A stretch of DNA of 64,000 nt. It comes from Hyphomicrobium sp. CS1GBMeth3 (GTDB lineage: Bacteria > Pseudomonadota > Alphaproteobacteria > Rhizobiales > Hyphomicrobiaceae). The DNA is taken from positions 1,364,001 to 1,428,000 of the forward strand of contig NZ_FPHO01000002.1 in NCBI RefSeq assembly GCF_900117455.1, written 5' to 3'. The notes beneath the pieces were generated by a model, which had not been told where the DNA came from, searched no databases, and saw only the letters and a list, made by a program, of their open reading frames with translations. The position numbers were made by a program, and so were the translations under genes. Shown here piece by piece: positions 1 to 8,199 of this stretch (positions are counted from its first letter, which is position 1; every line of letters begins with the position of its first letter).

Positions 1-140
1 GCAGTCACCTCGTCGTAGGGATCGGTCGCATAGTTCTGCGGGATCGGCATATCGTTCCACGACGTTGCCGTCATGTCCGCTCCGAGTGCGATGTGTCGAT
101 CGTTCAAGACCGACTGTCTGGTTTCCTTGCTCAGGCTCAT
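1..140 (-). CDS. dmmD: GcvT-like aminomethyltransferase, N-terminal fragment (DmmD-like)
   Basis: Only the first 46 codons are in the window; the gene continues beyond position 1. The start ATG (complement of 138-140) follows a good GGGAGG ribosome site. The visible N-terminus (LGADMTATSWNDMPIPQNY, then a DPYDEV stretch) resembles the opening of folate-binding aminomethyltransferase (GcvT) family proteins. In known dimethylamine monooxygenase loci a GcvT-like protein (DmmD) accompanies the oxygenase and is thought to capture the released C1 unit on tetrahydrofolate. It is the last visible gene of the minus-strand operon, 62 bases after the DUF3445 gene. The family call rests on a short fragment plus context. 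Confidence 0.6.
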   Translation of the reverse strand, partial: MSLSKETRQSVLNDRHIALGADMTATSWNDMPIPQNYATDPYDEVT

Positions 141-202
141 TGAATAGACCTCCCGTTTGATTGCTTTGAGGGATATTGGGGTGTTGTCGGTGGGTGGTTG
201 GC

Positions 203-1243
203 TCAGTCCGGCCCGCCGCCGGGCGAGGTCGGCGCGCCATCGTCGTATTTCTTGAGCCAGTCGATTGTCGTCTGGCGATAGCGCGTCAGGCCCTTGTAGT
301 CGGCGATCTCGTTGGGCAACGTCTCGAGCACGCGTGGCAGGCGGCGACCCCACTTCGGAACCGTCGCGAGCTCCTTCATCTTGATCATGTAGCAGCGGAT
401 CGAGAACAGGATCGCGTTGGAGCGCGGCAACCGCCACAGGCCCTGCAGCTCGACGCGCAAGTGCACCTTGTCGCCGACGTTCTCCGGCGTCACCGTCGTG
501 CGGTCGGTGCCCCACTTGTGGTAATTCTCGGGGCTCGTATCGAGGCGCGGATTGATCGTCATCGTCCAATTCAGGCGGCGGACGGGCTTGCCGACCTGAA
601 GATTCAAGAGGAACTTCAGAGCGCGCTCAAACACGCCCTTCTCGTGCGCCAGCGGCACAGGCCCGTGCCACTCGAAGAAGTTCATGCCGATGTCGAAGTC
701 GAGCGACCAATCGGCCTGCGTGGTGATCAGGCCGGCGTCCATCCAGAGCTGTCCGTCGCGCTGGTCCTGGATAGAGAAATCGCCCTGGCACTGGCGGCCG
801 ATGTACTCCATCGGCTCATACGGCAGCGTCGTGTGATCGCCGAAGGTGAATTTCTGATCGATGCCGAGCGGGCGGTTGATCCAATGCCAGCGGTCACCAT
901 CTTGGGTTAGCGAGAAGTGCTCGGGATAGTCGCGCGCCATGCTCGTCATCAGAAGCTCGAGCATGTCCCATTGGGCCGTCATCATGTGCGGCAGCGCTTG
1001 ACAGCGGCCCGGATCGGCGGCGAGCACCTGCTCGCGGTCGCGCATCTCGGACACGTAATGCTCGTCGATGTCGATCGGGAACTCGTAGACCGATCCCTTC
1101 GGACCCGGCACGTGCGGCTCTATGTTAACCGCATACATGTACTTGTCCTCGTGGAACGGGAACGGGAAACGACGGATCGCTTCGGGACTGTTCGAGAACG
1201 TGAAGTCGTCGCGGAACGTTTCAGTCTTGAATGCCAACACCAT
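203..1243 (-). CDS. dmmC: DUF3445 haem-dependent oxidative N-demethylase (dimethylamine monooxygenase catalytic subunit, DmmC-like)
   Basis: A 346-residue soluble protein of the DUF3445 family, whose characterised members are the haem-binding subunit of dimethylamine monooxygenase. That enzyme oxidises dimethylamine to methylamine and formaldehyde with O2 and reducing power from a partner reductase. Family-like features are the N-terminal RFPFPFHEDKYMY segment, the central MTAQWDMLELLMTSMARDYP region, and a C-terminal half carrying RVELQGLWRLPRSNAILFSI. The start has an AGGGAG ribosome site. It lies 38 bases after the reductase gene on the same strand, so it is almost certainly in the same operon. 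Subunit lettering follows the order A (zinc ribbon), B (reductase), C (DUF3445). The substrate could also be another secondary amine. Confidence 0.85.
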   Translation of the reverse strand: MVLAFKTETFRDDFTFSNSPEAIRRFPFPFHEDKYMYAVNIEPHVPGPKGSVYEFPIDIDEHYVSEMRDREQVLAADPGRCQALPHMMTAQWDMLELLMTSMARDYPEHFSLTQDGDRWHWINRPLGIDQKFTFGDHTTLPYEPMEYIGRQCQGDFSIQDQRDGQLWMDAGLITTQADWSLDFDIGMNFFEWHGPVPLAHEKGVFERALKFLLNLQVGKPVRRLNWTMTINPRLDTSPENYHKWGTDRTTVTPENVGDKVHLRVELQGLWRLPRSNAILFSIRCYMIKMKELATVPKWGRRLPRVLETLPNEIADYKGLTRYRQTTIDWLKKYDDGAPTSPGGGPD

Positions 1244-1281
1244 GTCGTGTGTCTCCCTGGATCGCGGGGTTCTGGGGGCGC

Positions 1282-2244
1282 TCAGAGGTCGAGCGTGATG
1301 GCGTCGCCGGAAATGCGGGAAATGCAGATCATGATCTTGCGGCCCGCGGCCTTGTCGGCTTCGCTCAGGTAATGGTCGTTGTGCTCAATGAAGCCGTCGC
1401 AGGCGACGACCTGGGTCTCACACTGGCCGCAGGCACCGCCGCGGCAGAGGAACGTCGCGTCGATGCCGTTCTGCTCCAGCGCCTCGAGGATGCTCTGGTG
1501 GCCACCGACCGTGATTTCACGCGCCGAACGCGTCAGCTTGACGACAAACGGCTTACCGGACGGAGGCGTTGAGAATTGCTCCGAATGGACGTTCTCGTCG
1601 GGCCAGCCTGCGAGCGTTGCAGTTCTCAGCGCCCAATCGATCATGGGTTTCGGGCCGCAGACATACATGTGCGCGCCGAGCGGCTGGTTGCTCAGCACCT
1701 TCTCCAGTGGGACAAGCTGGCCCTTGTCTTGGATGTAGAGATGCACGCGCGAGCCGTAGAGCGTCTCGAGCAGCTTGCAGAACGCTCCGTCCTCGAGTGA
1801 GCGAACGCCATAGTGCAACTCGAAATCGGCGCCGAGAGCGTTGAGCTCGCTCATCATCGACATGAAGGGCGTGATACCGATGCCGCCGGCGACGAGAATG
1901 TGTTTGCGTGCAAGCTTGGCGGGTGGGAACAGGTTCAGGGGCTCGCTGATCTCGAGCTCTGTGCCAACGCGGACCTGCTCGTGCATGAATTCTGAGCCGC
2001 CGCGCGAGTCCTGAACCTTGAGCACACCGATCTCGTAGCTCGATGGATCACTCGGAGTACTCATCAGCGAGTAGGGGTTTCGGAACATGCGTCCGTCCGC
2101 CCTCATGCTGACGGTGACGTGCGAGCCTCCCGAGAACTGCGTCAGCGGCTCAGAGTCCGCACTGACGAGACGGAAGCGCTTGATGCGGCTTGCGACCGGC
2201 TCAATCTCGGCGACACGGACGCGGCGTAGGGACGAAGTCGTCAT
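1282..2244 (-). CDS. dmmB: PDR/VanB-type ferredoxin-reductase subunit (DmmB-like)
   Basis: A 320-residue oxidoreductase that passes electrons from NAD(P)H through flavin and a [2Fe-2S] cluster to the oxygenase. Visible motifs in order: flavin-binding RNPYSL (residues 55-60), nucleotide-binding GGIGITPF (about 120-127), and a plant-type C-terminal ferredoxin domain with Cys267, Cys272, Cys275 and Cys307 (C-x4-C-x2-C-x31-C). The open frame extends upstream, but the ATG at 2244 is the best start. It overlaps the TGA of the preceding gene in an ATGA, which implies translational coupling, and the residues upstream look non-coding. Length is typical of PDR/VanB reductases. The downstream partner is the DUF3445 protein. 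Confidence 0.9.
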   Translation of the reverse strand: MTTSSLRRVRVAEIEPVASRIKRFRLVSADSEPLTQFSGGSHVTVSMRADGRMFRNPYSLMSTPSDPSSYEIGVLKVQDSRGGSEFMHEQVRVGTELEISEPLNLFPPAKLARKHILVAGGIGITPFMSMMSELNALGADFELHYGVRSLEDGAFCKLLETLYGSRVHLYIQDKGQLVPLEKVLSNQPLGAHMYVCGPKPMIDWALRTATLAGWPDENVHSEQFSTPPSGKPFVVKLTRSAREITVGGHQSILEALEQNGIDATFLCRGGACGQCETQVVACDGFIEHNDHYLSEADKAAGRKIMICISRISGDAITLDL

Positions 2245-2846
2245 TGGAACTCCACCTGAGGCTCGGGCTTGTCTTGCGGATCTTCGGCGTTGATGCAGAC
2301 GCCTTGGAAGGCGGCGAGACGCCGGGAATAGTGATCGCGGACCAGCAGCAGCAGCCCGCAGTGCGGGCACGGGACCGGGTTGGTGGTGACGTTTTCGATC
2401 ATGCCCTTGCAGTGCACGCACTGGACGCGACGCTTCAGCGAGCCGCGATGCTCCGTGCGGACCGACAGCGGGTCGATGAAGTGCTTGGCGCCGGCCTGCA
2501 CGACCGAGCCAATCAGCGGCTCCGTACCGGCTGCGTAGAGACGCAGACCCATGGTCGCCGCGGCCAGCCTGGCGTTGAGGCGCCCGATTGCCGTCGTGAG
2601 GTCGTCCACGACCTCGACGCTTGTGGGCGCGAGGCGTTTCACGGCCGCGTCGCGCTCGCCTGTGCTCATACCCTCAGCGGCGAGGATGATGTTCGTGCGT
2701 TGTCCGAATTCGGCGTCGGCACGGGCAAGAAGCTCGGCCGCTGCTTCTGCTCCACCCTGATCGCAGACGATCAGATTGGAGCGGGCGTTCGGGTCGGGAC
2801 TAAGACCAGGATAGACTGGCCGGCTTTTAATTCCGCTCACGGGCAT
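2241..2846 (-). CDS. dmmA: DmmA-like zinc-ribbon subunit of dimethylamine monooxygenase
   Basis: A 201-residue protein with an N-terminal alpha/beta region (SNLIVCDQGGAEAAAELLA) and a C-terminal zinc ribbon C-x2-C-x13-C-x2-C (CVHC ... CPHCG). This matches the small DmmA-type subunit found beside the reductase and the DUF3445 protein in dimethylamine monooxygenase loci. Its exact role in catalysis is not evident from sequence; the ribbon may serve assembly or electron transfer. The start at 2846 has an upstream GAGGTG ribosome site. The stop overlaps the reductase start by four bases (ATGA). The longer open frame upstream is a shadow of the permease gene. Confidence 0.8.
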   Translation of the reverse strand: MPVSGIKSRPVYPGLSPDPNARSNLIVCDQGGAEAAAELLARADAEFGQRTNIILAAEGMSTGERDAAVKRLAPTSVEVVDDLTTAIGRLNARLAAATMGLRLYAAGTEPLIGSVVQAGAKHFIDPLSVRTEHRGSLKRRVQCVHCKGMIENVTTNPVPCPHCGLLLLVRDHYSRRLAAFQGVCINAEDPQDKPEPQVEFQ

Positions 2847-2932
2847 CCACCTCACTTCAAACTGCCGTTTCCGGCCCTTGGTCGAAGCGGGCCGTGGCGG
2901 CGGAGGAACCCGCCACAGCCCACTTCGCGCGT

Positions 2933-4723
2933 CTACCCGGGCAGCTGGAAGAACCAGTTCGCGATCAGCACCACCGCCAACCCCGCGACGAGCGTGAGGT
3001 AGGGAAGGATGCCGGCTTTGCGCTGCTTCAGATCTGCCTGGGTCAATCCGAGATCGCTCAGCATGTGAGCGGGGAACACGCCCTTGTCCTGGACATAGTG
3101 GCGGTACCAGAACACGGGCAGGATCAGGAACGCGGTGAACAAGCCTGCCCAGAGCGCGATCGGGTTCCACACCTTCGCGCCCGCGCCCATGAAGACCGCG
3201 TTGACGTAGGCGAGCACGGTGCCCGCTGCGATCACCCACGTCGGCGCGCGCCACGGCCGCGTCACGTGCGCGTTGTCGATGCGGTGAATCCAGCCCGAGT
3301 TCAGGTTGAGGAAGTTGAAGATGATGTAACCACAGTTCGACACGGCGAGGATGAAGAAGAAGCTCGTCGCGTCGGCGCAGGCAATGGCCAGGATCGCCAG
3401 GTTGACCACGAGATCCGTCCACATGGCGGCCGTTGGCGCGCCGTGCGAGTTGACGTGGGTCAGATAGCGCGGCAGCCAGCCGTCCCGCGCGCCCTGGTAA
3501 AGCGTGCGCGAGGAACCTGCCATCGCCGTCATCAGGCAGAGCATGAGCGCAAGGATCATCATCATCACGAGCAGGCTCGTGATCCATCCTCCGTGGCCGA
3601 CCATCTGACCCATGGCCTCGGCAACACCCGAGCCATCGACGATGGACGGCGCGAGCATGCCGTCGAGTCCCAGCACGCCCTGGAACGTGAACGGCACCAG
3701 CGTGAAGAGCGCGAGGCAGAGCAGTCCCGAGTAGAATATGGCCTTGAAGGTGTCGCGGCCGGGATCGCGGAACTCACGCGTGTAGCAAATGGCGGTCTCG
3801 AAGCCATAGGTCGACCACGCGGCGATAAACATGGCGCCGAGGACGAGCGTCCAGCCGGGGATGTTCCATTCGCCGAGCGCCGGCTCGTAGGCAGCGGCCA
3901 GCGGCTGGATGGGCGTGTAATTCGACCAGTCGATCTGCCCGGTTAGAATCGGAACGATGCCGACGATGAACATCGGGATGATGACGGCGAGGCCGATGAA
4001 CTTCTGCACGGCGGCCGTGCCGAGGATGCCGCGATGCTGGATCGCGAAGGTGACGAGCATCAATACGGCGCCGATAACAAACGCGGCGTTGAAGGAGAAC
4101 GACACCGGGCCCAGCGTGCCCTGGAACAGCGTCCACTCACGGATGGCAGGCGTCAGCGCTGCAACGGCATCGGCCGAAAGAAGGGTAGACACTGCATCAG
4201 CCGCGGTTTTGCCTTCGTGGGCGGCGAGCCACTCCAGGACGCGGGGCGAATCCGCGGGAATCGAGCTGGCGTGTGCGCTGACCCAGGCCAACACGTGCGG
4301 CGCGTCGGCAGGCGGGATCGGCACTAGAGCGTTCAGGATGTAGGCGGCTGCGATGGAGCAGCCGAGCGAAAGCACTGGGGTCCAGGCGAACCAGTTGCAC
4401 CACACCGAGAGCGGCGCGATCACCTTGGAGTAACGGACCCAGGCCGCGGCACCATAAACGGATGCGCCGCCTGACTTATTGGGAAAAAGGCCCGCGATTT
4501 CAGCGTAAGTGAAGGACTGAACGAGGCCCATGAGCATCGAGACAGTCCAGACGAGAAAAGCGACATTTCCCGCAACGCCTGCAATTCCGCCTATCGAAAA
4601 CAAGACGAGGGCGGGAACGCCGCTCGCTACCCAAAAAGCCCCTCTCCAATCAATGGCCCGTACCAGATGAGTTGAAGATTCACCTGGCACGGCGTCGGCC
4701 GCTAGCGCTCCCATTCCCGTCAT
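2933..4723 (-). CDS. APC-superfamily permease, probable methylated-amine importer
   Basis: A 596-residue polytopic inner-membrane protein of the amino acid/polyamine/organocation family, with about 12 hydrophobic segments. The N-terminal core carries the family-type glycine-rich helix (LVLFSIGGIAGVAGN) and SFTYAEIAGLFPNKSGGASV. A soluble insertion of about 60 residues follows the third or fourth helix (around residues 125-185). It is the first gene of the minus-strand operon, 86 bases before the DmmA-like gene. The ATG at 4723 has a GGGAG ribosome site. Position suggests uptake of dimethylamine or a related amine; the substrate is inferred from context only. Confidence 0.85.
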   Translation of the reverse strand: MTGMGALAADAVPGESSTHLVRAIDWRGAFWVASGVPALVLFSIGGIAGVAGNVAFLVWTVSMLMGLVQSFTYAEIAGLFPNKSGGASVYGAAAWVRYSKVIAPLSVWCNWFAWTPVLSLGCSIAAAYILNALVPIPPADAPHVLAWVSAHASSIPADSPRVLEWLAAHEGKTAADAVSTLLSADAVAALTPAIREWTLFQGTLGPVSFSFNAAFVIGAVLMLVTFAIQHRGILGTAAVQKFIGLAVIIPMFIVGIVPILTGQIDWSNYTPIQPLAAAYEPALGEWNIPGWTLVLGAMFIAAWSTYGFETAICYTREFRDPGRDTFKAIFYSGLLCLALFTLVPFTFQGVLGLDGMLAPSIVDGSGVAEAMGQMVGHGGWITSLLVMMMILALMLCLMTAMAGSSRTLYQGARDGWLPRYLTHVNSHGAPTAAMWTDLVVNLAILAIACADATSFFFILAVSNCGYIIFNFLNLNSGWIHRIDNAHVTRPWRAPTWVIAAGTVLAYVNAVFMGAGAKVWNPIALWAGLFTAFLILPVFWYRHYVQDKGVFPAHMLSDLGLTQADLKQRKAGILPYLTLVAGLAVVLIANWFFQLPG

Positions 4724-4974
4724 TGGTTGCTCCCTGCTGCGTTGTTATCGGTTCAAGTTTTTCTTTGATTTCCTCCCCGTTTCCCCTTTGCCCGGCGCGA
4801 AACCCCGCGATCGGGAAAAGCCGAAACTGGTGCCGGGCAGGCTCTGGAAGCGCTCACAATCGCAACCAATTCAAACCATTTTATACCACCAGAACGCCGG
4901 ACAACCGGCATCTTATGAAATGCTTTCCCCCTCGCAACCCGTAAAATTCCATCTCCAAGAAAAATGTTTGAACT

Positions 4975-4990
4975 TTGTGCAACTGCACAA
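4975..4990. promoter_or_regulatory. Perfect inverted repeat, candidate GntR operator
   Basis: TTGTGC-AACT-GCACAA is a perfect 6-bp inverted repeat with a 4-bp spacer, placed between the divergent promoters. Size and symmetry fit a dimeric winged-helix regulator of the FadR/GntR type, and one is encoded 0.9 kb downstream. Assignment to that regulator is inference. Confidence 0.45.
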
Positions 4991-5046
4991 TGAATAAGCG
5001 CCTTGAACTCCTGAAAATTTGATTCATTGCTGCACCTGCAAAGCTA

Positions 5047-5073
5047 TATTGGTTTTTATTGGTACTTATTGGT
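5047..5073 (+). repeat. Three TATTGGT boxes phased at 10 bp
   Basis: TATTGGT occurs at 5047, 5057 and 5067 with different 3-base spacers, so the boxes fall on the same helix face. They sit 28-55 bases upstream of the ATG at 5102. This looks like an array of protein-binding half-sites rather than chance, but the binding protein is unknown. Confidence 0.5.
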
Positions 5074-5101
5074 TGCAATTCCGTCGAACTCAGGCATTCT
5101 T

Positions 5102-5908
5102 ATGAAAACCGAGCATCCAAAAAGCTCGGTACAAGAGCGGGAAACGTCCATGAGCGAGAGACCAAACGAATGGGCGCGCATGACAATTGCGGGCTTCCAG
5201 GCGATTGGGGCTTCGCGGCATTCCGAGGCCGGTAGGCTGTGGATTTCTGCCGGAGCGGAGGTCGATCCATTCCTTCCCGATGACCCGCGGCGCGCGGTTG
5301 CCCAGTCGAATGCCGGCGTTGCCCACGCTCTCCTCAGCGCGCCCTCGGAGGCGGACGCACATCTTGCAGCCGCCGAGCGAGGCTGGATGCGTCTTGTTAG
5401 CCTGGCCGAAAACTCGGACCCGGCACTCGCGGCGGGAAGCTCTGCATTCCAGTTCCGGCTCGCCTCGAAAAATCTCGGGGTATTTCAATCCATTCAGCGC
5501 AAGCGCCTCCAGCACCAGTGCGAAGCCGCGCTGGCCATCACCCGCTTCAATCGCCTTGCCGTCGGCTCGGCGACGGCTGCTCAAGCGATGGCGCCTACGC
5601 TTGCCTCGCTTCTGTCGGGCCTGCACGGCACCCGCTCGCCCGAGGTGCAGTTGCTGCGTGACGGGGATACGTCGGCCCCCAAGACCCAGTCGGCTGACAC
5701 GCCCTATGCGGACAAAGCAACCGAGCTGAACGCTCAATACGGCCGCCTCGAGACGTGGCCGACGGACATCTGGCAGCTGCTCGGGCCGGCGCTCGCGTTG
5801 CTGGCGCTCATCCGCCCAAGCCTCGGCGCGAGCGCGCCGGGTAGTTCCGAGAATGCCTCCGCTGACCGCTCGGCCCGCGCGGCCACCCTTACATCAAGCA
5901 GGCGATAA
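5102..5908 (+). CDS. Unknown helical (TPR-like) protein with C-terminal hydrophobic segment
   Basis: I do not recognise this family. The protein (268 residues from ATG 5102; ATG 5150 is an alternative giving MSERPNEWARM) is Ala-rich and helical. Its spacing (SEAGRLWISAGAEVD, DPRRAVAQSNAGVAHALL, ADAHLAAAERGWMRL) recalls tetratricopeptide helices. A short hydrophobic stretch (WQLLGPALALLALIRPSLG) lies near residue 230, before a Ser/Ala-rich tail. It ends one base before the GntR gene, so the two are almost certainly co-transcribed and divergent from the amine operon. A role in sensing or modulating that regulator is possible but unproven. Neither start has a strong ribosome site. Confidence 0.65.
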   Translation: MKTEHPKSSVQERETSMSERPNEWARMTIAGFQAIGASRHSEAGRLWISAGAEVDPFLPDDPRRAVAQSNAGVAHALLSAPSEADAHLAAAERGWMRLVSLAENSDPALAAGSSAFQFRLASKNLGVFQSIQRKRLQHQCEAALAITRFNRLAVGSATAAQAMAPTLASLLSGLHGTRSPEVQLLRDGDTSAPKTQSADTPYADKATELNAQYGRLETWPTDIWQLLGPALALLALIRPSLGASAPGSSENASADRSARAATLTSSRR

Positions 5909-5909
5909 C

Positions 5910-6683
5910 ATGACCCAGACCATCGACGTCACAACGCCCCCGTGGGTCAACGACATCTCACGCCATCCGCTCACCACGCCGCAAGCGAAAGAGATTGCCA
6001 CGGCCATCTTCGCGCGCATCTCATCGGGGGCCTATACGTTCGGGACGCGGATTCCCGCCGAACGCGACCTTGCGGTCGAGTTCGAGGCGACGCGCGCCAC
6101 GATCCGACAAGCGCTCGAGTTCCTTGCAACCTATGACGTGGTCTCGCGGCGGGCCGGAAGCGGCACCTTCGTGTCGCATCGCGGCCCGGCGTTACAAAAA
6201 ATCGAGGCCAACGGAGGTCAGCAGTCGGGCCAGCTCACGATTCACCAGCTCGCCGAGACGGCCTCGCCGTTCGCAATGAACGTCGCGGAATCGATCCTCG
6301 AGCCGGAAATGGTGCGGCTCGCGACAATCTACATGTCGACCCGCGATCTTTCCGAGCTCAGCCAGCAGCTGGCGCAGATCGAATCCATCGTCACGGAGTC
6401 GGACAGGTTCGCCTCGCTCGAGGACGACTTCATGATGATGATCGCGCTCGGCACGCACAATTCGCTGATCGCCGCCATGTACGCGATCCTGCACGAGGTT
6501 CGACGGCAGCCACAATGGGCCTCAAGCCGCATGCAGATGCTGACGCCGTCCAAGATCCGCAGCACCCAGATGCTGCTGCGTTCGCTTTACGATGCGATCG
6601 CGCGGCGCGATGTGGAGACGGCCGTCGAACTCATCAAGCTGCATGTCGCCAGCACGCACGAGGACATGATCTACGAGTCCTAA
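5910..6683 (+). CDS. FadR-subfamily GntR transcriptional regulator
   Basis: A 257-residue regulator with an N-terminal winged helix-turn-helix (residues about 20-90; IPAERDLAVEFEATRATIRQ, then RRAGSGTFVSHR in the wing) and an all-helical FCD-type ligand domain (about 105-250). The ATG at 5910 starts one base after the previous stop; a longer frame from 5853 reads into the upstream gene and is not needed. Divergence from the permease/dmm operon, with an inverted repeat between them, makes control of methylated-amine catabolism the likely role. The effector is unknown. Confidence 0.9.
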   Translation: MTQTIDVTTPPWVNDISRHPLTTPQAKEIATAIFARISSGAYTFGTRIPAERDLAVEFEATRATIRQALEFLATYDVVSRRAGSGTFVSHRGPALQKIEANGGQQSGQLTIHQLAETASPFAMNVAESILEPEMVRLATIYMSTRDLSELSQQLAQIESIVTESDRFASLEDDFMMMIALGTHNSLIAAMYAILHEVRRQPQWASSRMQMLTPSKIRSTQMLLRSLYDAIARRDVETAVELIKLHVASTHEDMIYES

Positions 6684-6809
6684 TCCCACTTTTGATCAGA
6701 GAGCTGCCCCTTCGCACCGTGATATTTCGGGAGAAGCCGCAGGCTGTCTCAGTGGCAGCAACGACGCGAAATACGCCCTAGCGCTAACCTTCGTGCTAAA
6801 TTGGTACGG

Positions 6810-6865
6810 CAAACGTCAAGTTTTCAGTGTATTTAATGCGTTTACATATAATTTGATGACGTTTG
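6810..6865. promoter_or_regulatory. 9-bp inverted repeat bracketing an AT-rich promoter region
   Basis: CAAACGTCA at 6810-6818 and its exact complement TGACGTTTG at 6857-6865 flank an AT-rich stretch just before the ATG at 6870. The arms are too far apart (38 bases) for a terminator, and no T-run follows. They could be a pair of operators or a chance repeat. Confidence 0.3.
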
Positions 6866-6869
6866 GTTT

Positions 6870-8177
6870 ATGAATATGAGTGTGGGCGAGGGTCCCAAGA
6901 CGCCAGTATCCGGTCGAGGCTCGCCGGGGCGCATAAGCGGCATCGATATCTGTCGCTCGGTCGCCATTCTCCTTGCTATGATCAACCACGTTTTTGCTGA
7001 ATTCGAAGTATTTTGGGCCGGTCAAAGCTTCCTTTGGCTCAAGTTCATATCTACCGCAGCGACCCCGATCTTCGTCTCGCTGTTCGGCGTCATGCTCGAG
7101 CTCGTGTATGTGGAGCGATACCGGAACGGGCATGCAATCACGGCGACCAGCCGCCTGCTGAACCGAGCGGGGCAGTGCTATATCCTTTATGTGATTACTG
7201 TCATCGCGCTGGTTGTCGTCGGAAAGTACACGCTCGGCTTTGCGACCCGAACCATCCTTCTGGCGGGCATGACGCCCTACACCGACATCCTCAGATTCTA
7301 TGCGGTCTCCCTGTTATTTGCTCCGCTGATCATCTGGGTGCGGATACGGTTCGGCCTCATCGCCCTGTTCGCGTTTTTGTTTTTCGTGCATCTCGCCTAT
7401 CCGATTCTGAAAATGATCCCTGCGCCAGAGCCCATACTCGGCCGGGACTTGCTTGGCCCTATCGTTGGGTTTCTGTATGGCGGGGGACATTCCGGGATAG
7501 GCGCGCCGTCGTTGCTTCACGGGCTGACATTCGTCGTCGGCGGAATGATCATCGGCTCAGCGTTCGGCAAGCTGCTGTACGGAAATCAAAGAGAACGGCG
7601 GCAAGCGCTGCTGATTCTGGGCGGCCTTATGTTGCTCGGCGCCACAGCGGTTATCAGTTTATGGAGTGGTCTCGATCATGTGTTGCAAGCGACCGACCAC
7701 TCCACCTACCGCAATGACAATCATCCTTTTTACTATGCGGTTGGACTGGTCCTGACGATTCTAGCCACAAGCGTGTGTGTCTACCTGTTCGACGTGAGGG
7801 GCTACCGCTGGGCGGATGGCGTGACGTTTATCGGCAAGACAAGTCTCTTCACCTTCGCCTTCGGTAATATGGTGCTCTATCTGCAAACCTTGGGCCCGAG
7901 CTCAGGTGCCGGAAAATTCGTGATTGTCACCGCGTGTGTCGCTTTCATCATTTTGCAGAGTTGGTTGTTCTTCAAGCTCAGTTCCAAAGAACAAGCTCCG
8001 GCAAATCGTCTTTGGATCGTTGCTTCGCGGGCTGTCAAAACGCTGATATCGACAGCCGGCGCACGGATCGGCGAACTCGTTACGCCGATTGCAATTCGCT
8101 ATGCTGCTGCGATGGGCTATGCCGCAAGCGGAGATGGCACTCCCGCGAACGCAGCTGTGCAGCGGGCCTCTGCGTAA
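6870..8177 (+). CDS. Acyltransferase-like polytopic membrane protein (OpgC/heparan acetyltransferase type)
   Basis: A 435-residue integral membrane protein with roughly 10 hydrophobic helices. The opening GRISGIDICRSVAILLAMINHV fits the R-x-D-x-x-R-x-x-A-x-x-x-M-x-x-x-H pattern at the start of OpgC-like and heparan-alpha-glucosaminide N-acetyltransferase-like acyltransferases, which move acyl groups across the membrane to sugars. The next helices (ATPIFVSLFGVMLELVYV) also fit. Its base composition is lower in GC than its neighbours. It follows the GntR gene after 186 bases with its own AT-rich upstream region and converges on the solute-binding protein gene. The substrate cannot be told; it could modify the polysaccharide made by the next locus. 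Confidence 0.65.
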   Translation: MNMSVGEGPKTPVSGRGSPGRISGIDICRSVAILLAMINHVFAEFEVFWAGQSFLWLKFISTAATPIFVSLFGVMLELVYVERYRNGHAITATSRLLNRAGQCYILYVITVIALVVVGKYTLGFATRTILLAGMTPYTDILRFYAVSLLFAPLIIWVRIRFGLIALFAFLFFVHLAYPILKMIPAPEPILGRDLLGPIVGFLYGGGHSGIGAPSLLHGLTFVVGGMIIGSAFGKLLYGNQRERRQALLILGGLMLLGATAVISLWSGLDHVLQATDHSTYRNDNHPFYYAVGLVLTILATSVCVYLFDVRGYRWADGVTFIGKTSLFTFAFGNMVLYLQTLGPSSGAGKFVIVTACVAFIILQSWLFFKLSSKEQAPANRLWIVASRAVKTLISTAGARIGELVTPIAIRYAAAMGYAASGDGTPANAAVQRASA

Positions 8178-8199
8178 ACCAGCTCATCAGAGAAAGGCC

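Larger units (their letters stand above)
4724..5101. promoter_or_regulatory. Divergent control region between amine operon and TPR/GntR pair
   Basis: About 380 bases without a credible gene and clearly AT-richer than the flanks. It separates the minus-strand permease/dmm operon from the plus-strand unknown/GntR pair, so it should hold both promoters. It contains the inverted repeat at 4975-4990 and the ATTGGT boxes at 5047-5073, listed separately. No terminator hairpin or RNA gene was recognised. Confidence 0.6.

Noticed and set aside
2241..3587. Long N-terminal extension of the DmmA-like frame
   Set aside because: It overlaps the permease gene out of frame, is Arg/Ala-rich without family resemblance, and the ATG at 2846 has its own ribosome site.
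2894..3946. 350-codon plus-strand open frame in the permease gene
   Set aside because: Antisense to the APC permease; charged, low-complexity translation without motifs.
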